A stretch of DNA of 64,000 nt from Castanea sativa (GCF_040712315.1 NC_134020.1:52189751-52253750); one strand, 5' to 3'; counted from the first letter of the stretch, positions 49,701 through 61,059 are shown. The notes: generated from the letters alone by a model not told the origin. Made by a program: numbers and translations.

Positions 49701-52700
49701 ATCTAGAATATTCTAGGAGATCCTAATTCCCAAATTTCTTAGGTTTTACTTTCTTTGAGTCCAAGTTAGTCTATCATTAGGTTTTTAGTATACTATTTAA
49801 ACTAGAAGTCCTAATAAAGTACAAAAAAGAGTCCATATACATATATATATATATATACACACGCATATGCTCAATTTACTCAAAGAAGAGATTGAGCTGA
49901 TTAATAATATATCGAGTGTTTTTCAGTATTGAGGCATGTTGGTCTTATTTTTCTCTTCTTTTTCGATGTTCAATGGTCAGGGGTGGGGGGATTTGAAACC
50001 TGGATTTCTCTGTTGGAAACACCAAGAACTGTTAGTTGAGCTAAAGGCTCTTGGCGCTGGTCTTATTGTTCTCTTTCTCTTCTCTTTCTTGTTTTACTGT
50101 TCATACAGTTCCTAAACACCATAGATTTCTCTCTTTTCTTCTTCCTTACGATAATCCCAAATCAAGTCCTTCCTTTACCTACAAGGCTCTAGGCATTGGT
50201 CTTACGGTTCTCTCTCCTCTTCCTGGTGCTACTGTTCATACAGCACCTTAACACCATATATTTCTCTCTTTTCCTTCTTCCTTACAATCCCAAATCAAGC
50301 CCCTCCTCATACCCATCAAAGACCTAAAAACTTCACATACTTTCTCTATCAAATTGCCATCAAAACTCATTAAACCCTGGACAATTGTAAGCCCTGACCC
50401 TTTCTTCTACAACTCTAAACCATAAATCCACAAATCCTCTTAAACCTACACCACAAGCACACACAGACAAATTCCCCCATTTGTCTTAAGTCAATAGGCT
50501 AGTTGTAAAGCAATGATCTATTCATTGTATAAAGATTTGGAATATCATTACCATGTACAATGTGGACAATTTCAAGATTAGGACTTTTGATGGTGTTGAG
50601 ACTTGAGAATCTTTGGGCAATTATGTCTTTTCAAGATCTATGAATGGATGACTATTTTGTCTTTTTATATTTTATATCATTTGAATTTGTGATTGTAATT
50701 ATTCAGAAGTAGCTCCTATCACATTTTATTGAAGCTATTTTATTAACACCCCCCCCCCCACCCCACCCCACCCCCCCCCACCCTAAAAAAGAAAAAAGAG
50801 ATACATATCAAAATATTTAAATCTTACATGTAAATCAAAATAACATACCGAGAAAATCTCTAAATGTGCTGGCCATGTAGACAATTTTTTCTTCCCAGGA
50901 CGAACAGTTTTCACCACACGATCACAACGGGCTAAAAGATTCTTTCTTAACAAAGCATTAGCAATATCATCAGCTTCTAGATTCTTATCTGATTCTAGAA
51001 TATCTTTGACCTCTGGATGATTTCTCAAAAAGCTAACAAAATCTTTCCCTCTAAAGTACTCAACACGAGTCTCCTGTAAAACAGCCCATCTAGACACCAA
51101 ATCCTTATGGTCTCTAACCTTCTCGGCAAACAGCTGATACACATCCTTCTGAGCAGCTTGTTTCTGAAAAGAAAAATATACTCTCAGAAAAAATGAAATG
51201 ACATGCAAACCTATATATTATTATCAGAAGTCAGATATACTCAGCAATGCACATCCTTCCTGAAAAAATAGGTACCAAAATACACCGGATAGAAACTAGC
51301 ATCAAGCCTACAAGATAAAAAACACTGCAACAACATAATAGAACAATAAACAGAGAATGCACTTTCAAAAGCCCCTCACAAACCAGATAAATGAACATAA
51401 ATTAAAACCATTAACACAAGGCATCCCTGCACCCTAAGCAACCTCACTCTTAGTCCATCACACTATAATACATGTGGTCATTGAGTCATTCTCACAAATT
51501 TGGAAATCAATTACTTACTCACAGTTCTCTCCTATTGGGTAATCATTTATGCTGTTTGGCTGCTAACGAACCTAACAACAACAATAAACACTAAATTTCT
51601 GGCCACATTACATCATACTCAGTTGCCATTATCTCATTGTTTCAAAATGACAATTGTATTAGGCAGTTCAATGGGTTTTTCAATCTCAAGTTATCATCTT
51701 TTAACCGGTCAATTCAATTCCTACCCTATTCCTACCTTTTCAGCCACCAAACCAAACATTAGAGACAAATTAACACCTTTAAACTTAATGTACACACCAA
51801 TTGACAATTCCAACCCCTGATTTCCACTCGTACACATACACATAAACGTAAACATCCATGAATGTCTATTCACATATGTATCATTGCACAATAACATTCA
51901 AGTGTCAAAATCCTCTCAAGTCTCAAACATTTTCATTCACATCATATACATGTGTGTGTGTGTGAGTGTGTGTGTGTGTGAATGAAACCCCAGATCAGAG
52001 ATAGAGAGGGGGAACCCTAGGACAAGATAAACAAAATACAACCACATATGAAAACCAATTAATATAAGGCTTCCCAGCACCCTAAGCATTCTCACTCTTA
52101 CTCCAGCACAATATAATGCGCATTACAATTCACTTCAATTCAAAAATCAGTTATGTACTTTCAGTTCTCTATACCAAGAACAAATTGGATCTAAACAAGT
52201 TTCCTAATGAACCCCTTCACGTCCATATGAATTTCTAACTTCACAGAACCTCCATACCAATTTTCCATTTTTTATTATCAAATCACACGGAGCCTTTGGT
52301 ACTACTACTACTACTACTACTACTCTTATTTCACTCCATCCAAGAACTTCCATATCGTTGGTGTGATTCCGCGATCTGAACGCGATACATCTTCAGAATG
52401 AAAATAGAGTGGAAACATGGGTTGGCTTTTACACTCAACAACAGACACTAAAATTCTGGTCCCCATTACTACCTACTCATACCCCATTATTTCGTCATTT
52501 GAGACCAACGATCGTATTAGGCACCTTATATGGGTTTTTCATTCTCAAGTTCTCATATTTAAGACTATTCACTTAAATTGCTATCCTATTTCTACTTTCT
52601 CGGCCACCAAACCAAACCTTAGACACAATTTAACTCCTTTACATGTAAAGCACACCAATTGACAATTCCAAACCGCATTTACACACACACACACACACGA

Positions 52701-53088
52701 ACTTTAACATCCACGAATGTCTGCTCATACATAAATGTATGCACAAACAAAATCCAAGTGTCAAAAACACTTACATTCACAATATATGCCACAATAAATT
52801 AAAAAAAAACACCCATTTACACTAACCAAAAAGCAAAAACAAAAAACACCCATTTGCAGTTATCAAAAAACAAAAATAAAAAACACCCATTTACACATTT
52901 TGCTTGTTTCACATACACACAGTATAAACACATACAAATTATACATGAATGAAACCCTAGATCAGAGACAAGAGAGAAAGAAGGAAAACCCTAGGTGGGG
53001 TATCGGAGTTGGGATCTCTGGAACCGTTTTGGATGGCAGCTGAAGATCTTCGGACCCTTTTCTTCTCTGCACCTCCAGATTTCTTCAT
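46704..53088 (-). CDS. SEC62: Sec62, ER protein-translocation subunit
   Basis: Five exons on the minus strand: 53088-52990, 51163-50849, 49106-48902, 47296-47068, 46968-46704; all GT..AG and in phase; 370 aa. An in-frame TGA two codons upstream fixes the start. The N-terminus is basic (MKKSGGAEKKRVRR). The cytosolic domain spans about 34-138 (KDVYQLFAEKVRDHK; VEYFRGKDF; CDRVVKTVRPGKKKLSTWP). Two hydrophobic segments follow at about 161-206 (FFWPVLTLAICLFPVYP; ILILYSCAGVLALILSLLL), then GKRVWFFPN (217-225) and a third at about 258-271 (LFYAVVAVLVILLL) before RHHAPDEAARA. The tail (284-370) is acidic and ends HKHDDHI. Sec62 works with Sec61/Sec63 in post-translational import into the ER. The Arabidopsis protein has also been described as an ER-phagy receptor; no canonical W/F/Y-x-x-L/I/V core is visible in this tail. 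Intron 1 contains a local duplication and intron 2 a G-run tract. Confidence 0.95.
49958..50057 (-). mobile_element. SINE family B nested in the LTR-like stretch
   Basis: In reverse: ggctcttgg-type head, box-A-like tagctcaactaacag, box-B-like ggtttcaaatcccccc. Near-identical flanks tggtcttatttttctctt (49940-49957) and tggtcttattgttctctt (50058-50075) form the target duplication. Confidence 0.78.
50044..50320 (+). repeat. 139-bp tandem duplication
   Basis: aaggctctt/aggc.tggtctta starts at 50044 and 50183. Both copies continue with ctgttcatacag, aacaccata and tttctctcttttc, ending at cccaaatcaag. The unit includes the edge of the nested SINE, so it arose after that insertion. Confidence 0.8.
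50749..50783 (-). other. G-run tract in Sec62 intron 2 (C-run on plus strand)
   Basis: On the transcribed sense of Sec62 the tract has runs of 3, 9, 4, 4 and 12 guanines split by single T's. It begins about 65 nt after the exon 2 donor (50848). Strong G-quadruplex potential. Confidence 0.75.
51396..52995. repeat. tandem duplication within Sec62 intron 1, including a copy of the exon 1 donor edge
   Basis: Copy A (about 51396-52021) and copy B (about 52044-52995) share, in order, gcaccctaagca, ggccaccaaaccaaac-type blocks, cacaccaattgacaattcc, catccatgaatgtct and atgaaaccc.agatcagaga, ending at accctagg. In copy B that last word is the true exon 1/intron 1 border; in copy A it makes a second CCTAGG|GT at 52016/52015. 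Copy B is longer because of a repeated aaaaacacccattt block at 52806-52892 and a CA run. Confidence 0.85.
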
Positions 53089-53170
53089 ATCTCACTCTCT
53101 CTCTCTCTCTCTCTGTCTCTGTCTCTGTGTATGTGTGTGTCTCTGTGTTTTTTTTCTGTGTATGTGTTTG
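53089..53170. repeat. CT/GT-rich microsatellite in the Sec62 5' leader
   Basis: (CT)n then mixed CTGT and GT units on the plus strand; GA/AC-rich in the Sec62 sense. It begins directly upstream of the Sec62 ATG. Confidence 0.9.
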
Positions 53171-54044
53171 TGTTATGAACAATTTAGGTACTATATTGAA
53201 AATTAGATTTTAGAGAACAGAACATTTATGAAGTCTAATGCTGGTAAAACTCTTATTTACTAAATACAGTTTCTTTTTGGACCAATCAACACTTGACACG
53301 TCAGTTTATAACGTTGTTGGGCCCTAACATTTCATGACAGACAGACAGGTTTCTTGTTTTGGGTAATATTGTTGTATTATATATTATCAAAAAATAAAAA
53401 TATTTGGTGTATTATAAAATTTATAACTTATAGTTATTGGATTTCAAATAAAATTTTTATAGTTTAGTATATTACAAATTAAACATTATGGTAACATTAA
53501 AATTTTTATAAAAAAAAATTGATTCAAACCATCTTCTCTCACTTTCTTTGATACCCATTGAAAGGGTTAGTTTTAGATTTAATTTAATTTGCAATTTATA
53601 AAATTACATGATTTGATTTGAAATCTTTCCTAAATTGTAGAATTTGGAACATAATTTTCTTTTTTCTTTTTTTATTTAGCCATGTACAACATTCACTAAA
53701 TTATAAAATTTTCTTTATTTTCTTTTGGCTTTTTAAAGGGTCATAATAATGAATTTACATGTAATGTAATAATCAATAAGATTTCAGCTTGAGACAAATG
53801 ATAAAGTATGAACTTATAACATTTCATTTGGCTTCTTAGAGGGTTAATACAAATAATTTATAAATGAAATAAGAGAAATTTAACCTCGAGATCAATGATA
53901 ACTTAAAGTGTCTAAGATATTTTGAGTATTAGTATTTTTTTTAAGGTGGGCATTAGAGTTTGTTTATAGATTTCGTCCTTTATTCTCTATTTTGGTCCTT
54001 TTTAAAAACATTCAATAATAATATCTCTTGCAAATATATGTATG

Positions 54045-54082
<38 letters not shown>

Positions 54083-55779
54083 GAAACTTTTGAATTTTTG
54101 TAAATTTATTTTAATATTGTCCAATAAGTCTTTAAAAGCCCATATTTTGTAACATCGCCATTCTAATATAATTTTTTAATTTGGTTTAAGAGTTACAATT
54201 AACCTTTCAAAAGTCCATATGTTTCCACTTCATCGTTCTTTTTTTCTTTTTTCTTTTTTGAATTTTGGAGGTATAATAATTCTTAACTATATTAGTATAA
54301 GCTAAATACAATTAACCGTCTTTTCTAATCAAAAACTAAACAAATGTTGATTAACTTAAGTTCGATTTTTCTAAATAAATTGTAATTAAATTATGAAATT
54401 CTTTCATTACAAAATTTCTTGTTTTACTTTTTATTTACTAATATTCATTAATTAAACATGTATCATGTGTGTGGTATATATATATTTCGTTAAACTTAGT
54501 CATGTATTGCATAAGTTAGCAACTATTATAAACATGAATTTTGATTAATCCAATTATACTCACTGTTACTCAATTATATTGGGTAATTTGGCAAATAATA
54601 TTCTCCTAATAATAATTATTTACATTAGTATTGTTTTGAGGTTATTTGTAGGACATCCCCCCGCCCCCTCACCCACCTTAAAATCGTTTTTTCAAACCTC
54701 TACAAGTAGGCCACTCTCTCGTGCTTCATGCTTTAATTTAGATGGTATGAGTAAGGAGAATGAAACTCTTGTTTGAAGACTTTAGCTATGTACTTAGGTT
54801 AGTTAGTTGAACTTCTCCTATGACTATTTGGATTAAGGAACTAGGGTAATGCGAATAACACAATTTCAACACTTTGAATAGTACTTTCAAAACACGATTT
54901 TACTTCAAATGCTAGGTTTTTAAGAGAAATTGTGTCTTCATTTGTAAACATGATTTTAACATTTAAATTGTGCCTTGGAAATTCGATTAAAAAATAATCG
55001 TAAATAATATCAAAATAGTGATAATTTAAACAATTATCATAAAATGATATTATTTTACAATTTTTTTTTCTTAAATATGTTAAGTCGACATATTTAGACT
55101 TGGGGATAAGGACACTGTAGCTTCAAGCAATTAATAGTGAAAAGGAGTCACTTGTATCCCATTTATGATATGATAAAGCTAAACTATTTCATCGGTTTGG
55201 TGGTTCAATCATTCATTGTGTGTTTTTTTCCTTGCTAAATACTGAATACATCAATGCCAACCACTAAAGTTGCAAAATGTACCTTCTTATGTTGTTGGCA
55301 TTCTAATTTTTAACAATCTAAAACATAAATATGTTGAAAGGAACAGTTGAGGTGAGTGACGAATGAACATTAAGGAAATGCCGACTAAAATGTTATGGCT
55401 TTATAGTCCATGATTGAGAGCAAGGTAAAATTTCTCTTCTTGTCGTTTTACTCTTTGTCTTGATGGGTCACAGTACAATTTCTGCTTTCTGCATCATTCT
55501 CAGAATGCCTTTTCTGAAGTTTTTCCGGTGCTATCAACTTTGACTAAAATAGTACATTGATCATTGATGTGAACGAAATTATTCATTGATCCAAATTTAT
55601 CATTTTTTTTTTTTTAATTTATAAGCTGATTTTTATCAATGCTCCATCATAGCCAAAGGACAGAGAAGGTTTAAACTAAATGACCTCTTTTTCACTTGAG
55701 TTTGTAGGCAGGGGGCACTCCATGAATTTTTCTAAGAGGTATTCTTTAAGAATGATAAATTACATCATTTACTGTATAT
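53171..55779. other. Sec62 promoter side and gene-free spacer
   Basis: The first ~200 bases are the likely Sec62 promoter: accaatcaac (CCAAT-like on the plus strand) and gacacgtcag near 53280-53302. The rest is AT-rich with a TA run at about 54057-54081. No exon supported. Confidence 0.45.
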
Positions 55780-55995
55780 TATCCACAGCTCAACTTACTG
55801 TTTAACATAATTTAATTTGTTTGTCTTTTATAATGTATTAGCTAATTAAATTATTAATCATTATTGTTTAGTTGCTTCATTATTTTTTTTTACTGATTAC
55901 TAGCAGTCTAGCACACACCCTATGTGCATTATCTACGGCTCAATCCACTGCCTAGTGCCTAACATAATTTAATTTTTTGTCTTTTATACTGCATC
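55780..55995 (+). repeat. direct repeat pair
   Basis: attatccacagctcaactta ... taacataatttaatttgttt and cattatctacggctcaatcc ... taacataatttaattttttg, each followed by gtcttttata. The copies are about 148 bp apart. Confidence 0.65.
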
Positions 55996-56147
55996 TGCAT
56001 GCCTTCAACCTTTACTGCCTCTACCTGTCCACTTCCCCAATTCAAATATCCCACCCTATAGCCCCATGACCCACATATTCTACCCAAATAAAGTTATAAA
56101 GTAAAGGCAATTAGACATTTAGACATAGAGATAAAGAGAATCTCATT

Positions 56148-56470
56148 TCAGTTCAAAGAGAAAGAAAGAGAGAGCTCCGCTCTCACTAAGTCACTCTCAG
56201 ATCTAAATATAGCAATTAGCAAAGTCAAAGATGTGAGATTTAGATGGGATAGACTGATAGAGTAAAAGAGAGAGAAGTAAAGAACTGAAATACCTTGAGG
56301 CCTGAGGGGTGGTGTCGTGGTAGCACGTCGAGGCGAGGACTTGAGGGACAAGGGTCGAGGCAATGAGGCAAGCCAAGCAATCTTTGATTAGATCTCCGAT
56401 CTCGCCGTCGCTGTTGCTCGAGTTTGAGGTGGTCCAGGTAAAGGCGCCGCTGATGTGCTTAAAGCTTGAT
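56148..56470. other. GC-richer, exon-like island of unknown origin
   Basis: A locally GC-rich stretch in AT-rich DNA. Plus strand: ATG at 56362 opens a short frame (MRQAKQSLIRSPISPSLLLE and five more residues) ending at CAG|GTAAAG. Minus strand: an ATG at 56363 opens a frame (MPRPLSLKSSPRRATTTPPL...) ending at a CAAG|GTATTT donor. Neither matches a family I know and no downstream exon was found. It may be the 5' end of a non-autonomous transposon or a relocated promoter/first exon. Confidence 0.3.
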
Positions 56471-56849
56471 TGTTGATGAGGTTTTTTTCATTTAGGTTAG
56501 GAGTTCAGTTCTGATTTCAGTTTTGCTAATTTGCTATACCATTTAATGATTTTGATCAATCAGTGGATGCATATTGGTAATTTGGGTTTTGGTTGTTTTT
56601 TTTTTTTTTTTTTTGAGAATCCATTTGGGTTGGGCCATATTTAGTTAATAAAAATTTAACTAAAATTTGTTTGAGAACCTGTTTGGGTTAGTTTTGTTTA
56701 GGATTGATGTTGGGCTTTTTCCCCCTAGAGTGGGCTTGCTATGTTAAATTTTTTTTTTTTTTTTTTTGGTTAAAAAAATTTTTGGACTTTTTCTTTTTGC
56801 TTGAAAGTAGAACAAATAATGGATTAAAATTTAATTTTATTGGCATAAA

Positions 56850-56990
56850 AAAATTAGAGGGTGTTCCCAAATTTTTTTTAAAGGGTATTCAAATAAAATT
56901 TTTTATATTATATATAAAAAAAATTTACAAGTCTGTGTGGTCCTAGGACCACCCTACCCTTAACGTGGTGCCGCCACTATTGGTAGCTCT
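56850..56990 (+). repeat. transposon-end-like sequence
   Basis: ttagagggtgttcccaaatt, then an A/T-rich block and tggtcctaggaccaccctac ending near ggtgccgccact. The phrase resembles a widespread plant repeat ending in 'gaccaccct..ctccgccactg'. A similar ending (ctggtcccctagctccacca) occurs near 59752. Family unknown to me. Confidence 0.4.
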
Positions 56991-57111
56991 TTGTTATTTC
57001 ACTCGAGTTAGTAGCCATTTGTTATGATTTTTTGGCTAGCTTAGGTATACTTTTTTTAAAGTCTTATCTTTTGCAAATACATTTTATTAACTTGTTTGCT
57101 ATTAAAATAAT

Positions 57112-57505
57112 GGGTAAATTGCAAATTGCACCCCTAAAGTTTAGAGGTGTTTAGATTTTTTATTCTAAAATTTCAAAATTCAGAATTTACCTAATAAAGT
57201 TTGGGGGTGTTTAGGTTTTATACCTTGACATTTCAGAATTTGAATTTTACCCCCTAAAGTTTAGGGGTGTTTGGATTTTATATCATAAATTCTGAAACTT
57301 TAGGGTGTAAATTTCAAATATCCCCAAATATTAGGGAGTATAATCCAAACACCATTAAAATTTAAGGGGTAAAATCCAAATTCTGAAATGTTAGGATATA
57401 AAATCTAAATACCCCAAACTTCAGGGGTGAAATCCAAATTTTAAAATTTTAGGATATAAAATTCAAACATTTCCAAACTTTAAGGGTATAATTTGCATCT
57501 TACCC
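57112..57505. mobile_element. 394-bp MITE, near-complete inverted repeat, 9-bp target duplication
   Basis: Left gggtaaattgcaaattgcac and right (reversed) gggtaagatgcaaattatac are the ends of a long inverted repeat covering most of the element, with internal sub-repeats of cctaaagttt..ggtgttt. taaaataat flanks it on both sides (57103-57111 and 57506-57514). This fits a Mutator-like MITE. Confidence 0.87.
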
Positions 57506-58409
57506 TAAAATAATAATAAGTTAAAAGACACAAAATTTTTCATAACTTTTTTTTTCCCACAATTGGGAAAGTGACATGTTATGGTTGTTACTAATAAAAA
57601 TAATATCAATAAAGACTCATATAAAATTGTTACTGTCACAATAACAACTTGTCACATTAATTGTTATGAAAAATCAATGTCTTTTTGCTTTAGTCTTAAA
57701 ACTACTCTACTTTTTAAAAATAATTTGTTCAAAATAAACTATTCCAAATTTATATTTTTATCAATTCGGAATGGTCAGAACATGAAATCTCTCTAAGCTC
57801 ACCATTGGTATCCAAAAGTCTGCATTCTTTATTATGCACTTGATCACACTTTTGCAATGTTTTTTTATTTCAAACTTGAAACCTCATACGCTAATATCTT
57901 TATTTTGGAATTAGTTTGAATGGCTATTAAATAAATGTTTTTATGTTACTCATTTGCACAGGAAATTTGGAAGAACTTTTTTTTTAAAATTTTTTTTATG
58001 GTAATATGTTTGGAAGAACTATGAATCCTAATGATCCAATTTATATGAGATAGATATACCCTATGACAAGGGACAAAAAGGGTTAACCATGACATTACAT
58101 CCAATTTTTACAGCAATAAAAACATGTCACCTAATACAACAATTTAATATAAACAATATAATTTAAACCTAAAAAAATTAATGCTTATTTTTGTTATGAA
58201 TAAAATCACCTAATAATTTTATTCATGTACTATAGAAAATAAGAAATAAAATACCATGTATGATAAGTAAAATACCAAAAAGCCCTTATATTGGCATCTC
58301 TCAAAGATCCGTGCAACACTGACAAAGACCCTGACTGATTGTTTGTCCCTGCAGTTTTTATCGTTAAAGTGTTGTAGTAAGTGGCTGTGGTTGCATTTCC
58401 CACAATCAA

Positions 58410-61059
58410 ATGCTTTCTCTGCAAATTCTCTCATTTCATAACAATCCACCAGCATCACTTCCCCCAATACCTCTCTATAACAAGCCTAATACACTTTTTT
58501 CTCACTCGCTAGTACATACTGATGATGCTTTCAAGAAAAGGTGGTCACACCCAGCTTCTTTTTCTTCTTGTATTGTACATGCAGTGGAAAAAGATTCACA
58601 ACACTTTGAGGTAGACCCAGATAAGGCCAGAGAAGCCCTCCAAAAGCTTGACCAGCAGCTCCAATCCCTGTCCCAGAAACAAATCAAGCCTCCAAAGATA
58701 AGGGGTACTATCTATTTTTCTCTCTCTTACTGTTATTGTTCTTTGAGCGAGTAATGTGAGAGATACATCATTTTTCACGATTTTTTTGGTGAAATGTTGA
58801 TATGATTTGTTGTAATCAGTGTAATATCACTTTCAATTGTACTCACTAATAACATTACTTTTGTTATACACAAATCACAATAAATCATGTCATTAGTCCG
58901 GAAAAATGTTGCGCTTCTAGACTTATTGTTCCCCTTATCCCTGCTTTCTTGGTTTGATGCAAATGATGTGACTTTGATGATTCATGAGTTTGTTGAAATT
59001 GCTTTTTTCGTTCTTTTGGACTTCGATACAATAGCAACTTTGGCGTTTATTAAGGAATATCTGGACTTTTGCGTTTAGTCGGTAGCCCTTTTGGACTATA
59101 GAGTCATGGACTAACATAATATGAGAGGTAGTTATCAGTGCTTTAAATAGAGATTGCTTGTACTCAACAAGAAAAAAAAATAGAGATTTCTTGGACAAGT
59201 AACTTATGGATAATTAATTTAGTGAAAATACTAAAATAACTATTAATATTACTACAAAATGCTTATAAACTGATATGATAATAAATTTGATTAGTGTCCC
59301 TTCAATAACATGATAAATAATATTAATTTTTAAAAAAAAACTTTTTAGTGACTTGTAAGTTTGTAAGTTATAAACTAAAATTCCTATTAGCTGCCATGTT
59401 TCAAAATTGTTTCAATACTTTATGAGTTATTTTACTATATTTGCCTGCTTGGAATTTACAAAATATATAATGATTCCATCCACCATTTGCCAAATTTCTT
59501 AAAAATCACTCAAGTCATTCGTTGAAATTTCACCAAAAACAATAAGATAATTAAGCCAGACTAAAGGTATGCCTTTTTTTTCCACACAACCACCCATTTC
59601 TGGCTAAGTAATCCTCAAGACTACTAGAATATGGAAATTTTCCTGAACCATGATTCCTCATATTTAGGTGTTATCTGGGTTTTATGCCCAATTAAAAAAA
59701 AAATCCTCTTAAGGAGAGGGTAGGGGAATTTCTAAAACTCATGGCACACACTGGTCCCCTAGCTCCACCACTAGTTGCAGTTCAGGGTTACTGAAAAGTA
59801 TAAACATACCTTGTCACCTCAAAAGGCAATGTTGCAAGCTCGAACTTCAACATTAACGACTTTCGTGTTCAGTTTAAGATATTTATACTGGTAATTGTGT
59901 GGTACATGTGCATCAAGAAATTACACATTTCTAGAAACTATCTTTTAAAAGATGAGACCCAACACATGAGATTTTAAATGGGAGGTAGAATGAACAAGAA
60001 AGAGATGGTAAATTTAATCATTTAACCACACAATTCTAAGTTACGTGCTTAAGCACTCAAATCACATTGCCAGTCAAAATTTGCTCTTGTTGGTCTTGAC
60101 TTTTACTAACAACAGATATCTACTGTTCTTTAGCATGACTAACAGAATTTTCCCCGAATTCGGTAATACACAATTTTAGGAGTGACTAGTGCAGAAATTT
60201 ATTTAGCTAAGAAGACTACTGCAGAGTTTATTTTGTTTACACTGCATAGTTTGTTGAAGTTGAAGAATCACTGTTTCTTTCAGGTCCTCATAATGCAGCC
60301 AGAATAGTCTTCTGAGAAATTATTCAATACAATGGGAGGGCAGCCACATGGTCCTCCCAGTCAATACAGTTAAACCATTTTGGATCTCAATGATTATGTG
60401 CCCTCCTTGAAATCAATAGTTGATGAAAAATAGGCTATTTTTATTGGTTGGGACTTGGGAGGACCACATGGCCGTCCGCTGATCCTCTCCCTCTAGCTAA
60501 AGAGTGCTTAAAATTGGAACAAAAGTAGCTTTTACATGATAGAAGTTACATAGTTGGGTTTTAATTGGAGTGAAGTTAAAGGCTTCCTTAAAGTGAAAGA
60601 AAATGAATAGGAGCAGAGTGAATTATTTGTAGAAGGCCACCACAGTAGCACTATTTTCAATTATCAAGGAAAGTATGTTCTTGTCAATTTGGATAGAAAT
60701 TCAATTGCAGCTGTTGAGTCTATGGAGTTAAATTGGACTAAAGAGGCAAAATGAAGTGCTTTTCAATTTCATAGGGTCTGGGATTTGGAATTAGGATTTT
60801 ATGGTAACATATCTTTTATTTTTGTTTTTAACATCTTGCAGCTTCAGATGTAGATCTTAAGGAGGTTCAAATGACTGAAGAAATGCCAGAAATTTCAGAG
60901 TCTTTTCTAGCAAATTCAGCTGTTGCTCTCTTTCTTTTCACCATTTTCTACAATGTACTGTTTATTACTGTAATAAAACCAGCCATAGATGGTCCAGACA
61001 GAGTTGTTCCAGCTACTACTACTGTAGTAGAAGCTTCCAAAGACCAAATAAGTAACTAA
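58410..61059 (+). CDS. uncharacterised, probably plastid-targeted single-pass membrane protein
   Basis: Two exons, 58410-58704 and 60842-61059, joined GT..AG in phase 1; 170 aa. Residues 1 to about 58 are Ser/Pro/Asn-rich, basic and poor in acids, ending near SSCIVHA|VEKD, like a chloroplast transit peptide. A short amphipathic, Gln/Lys-rich helix follows (about 70-91, DPDKAREALQKLDQQLQSLS), then an acidic linker (EEMPEISES, 111-119) and one membrane segment at about 120-143 (FLANSAVALFLFTIFYNVLF, then ITVI), followed by KPAIDGPDRVV and a Thr/Val-rich tail. I do not recognise a named family; a thylakoid or envelope protein is a guess. The 2.1-kb intron contains a MITE. The ATG at 58410 is the first in frame in this exon. 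Confidence 0.78.
60325..60495. mobile_element. MITE-like inverted-repeat element in the intron of the 58410 gene
   Basis: Left ggcagccacatggtcctccc (60339 onwards) and right ggaggaccacatggccgtcc (to 60478) form an inverted pair of about 28 bp around a 90-bp A/T-rich loop. Ends and target duplication are not exact. Confidence 0.55.

Larger units (their letters stand above)
49510..50470 (+). repeat. degenerate LTR-like stretch in Sec62 intron 2
   Basis: Antisense to Sec62, the text has the style of a retrotransposon LTR end: tagtttagtttaatctagaa, aggagatcctaattccc, aagtcctaataaagtac, then ttgagctgattaataatata with a pyrimidine-rich tail. No partner LTR, primer site or coding part was found. 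Confidence 0.35.
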
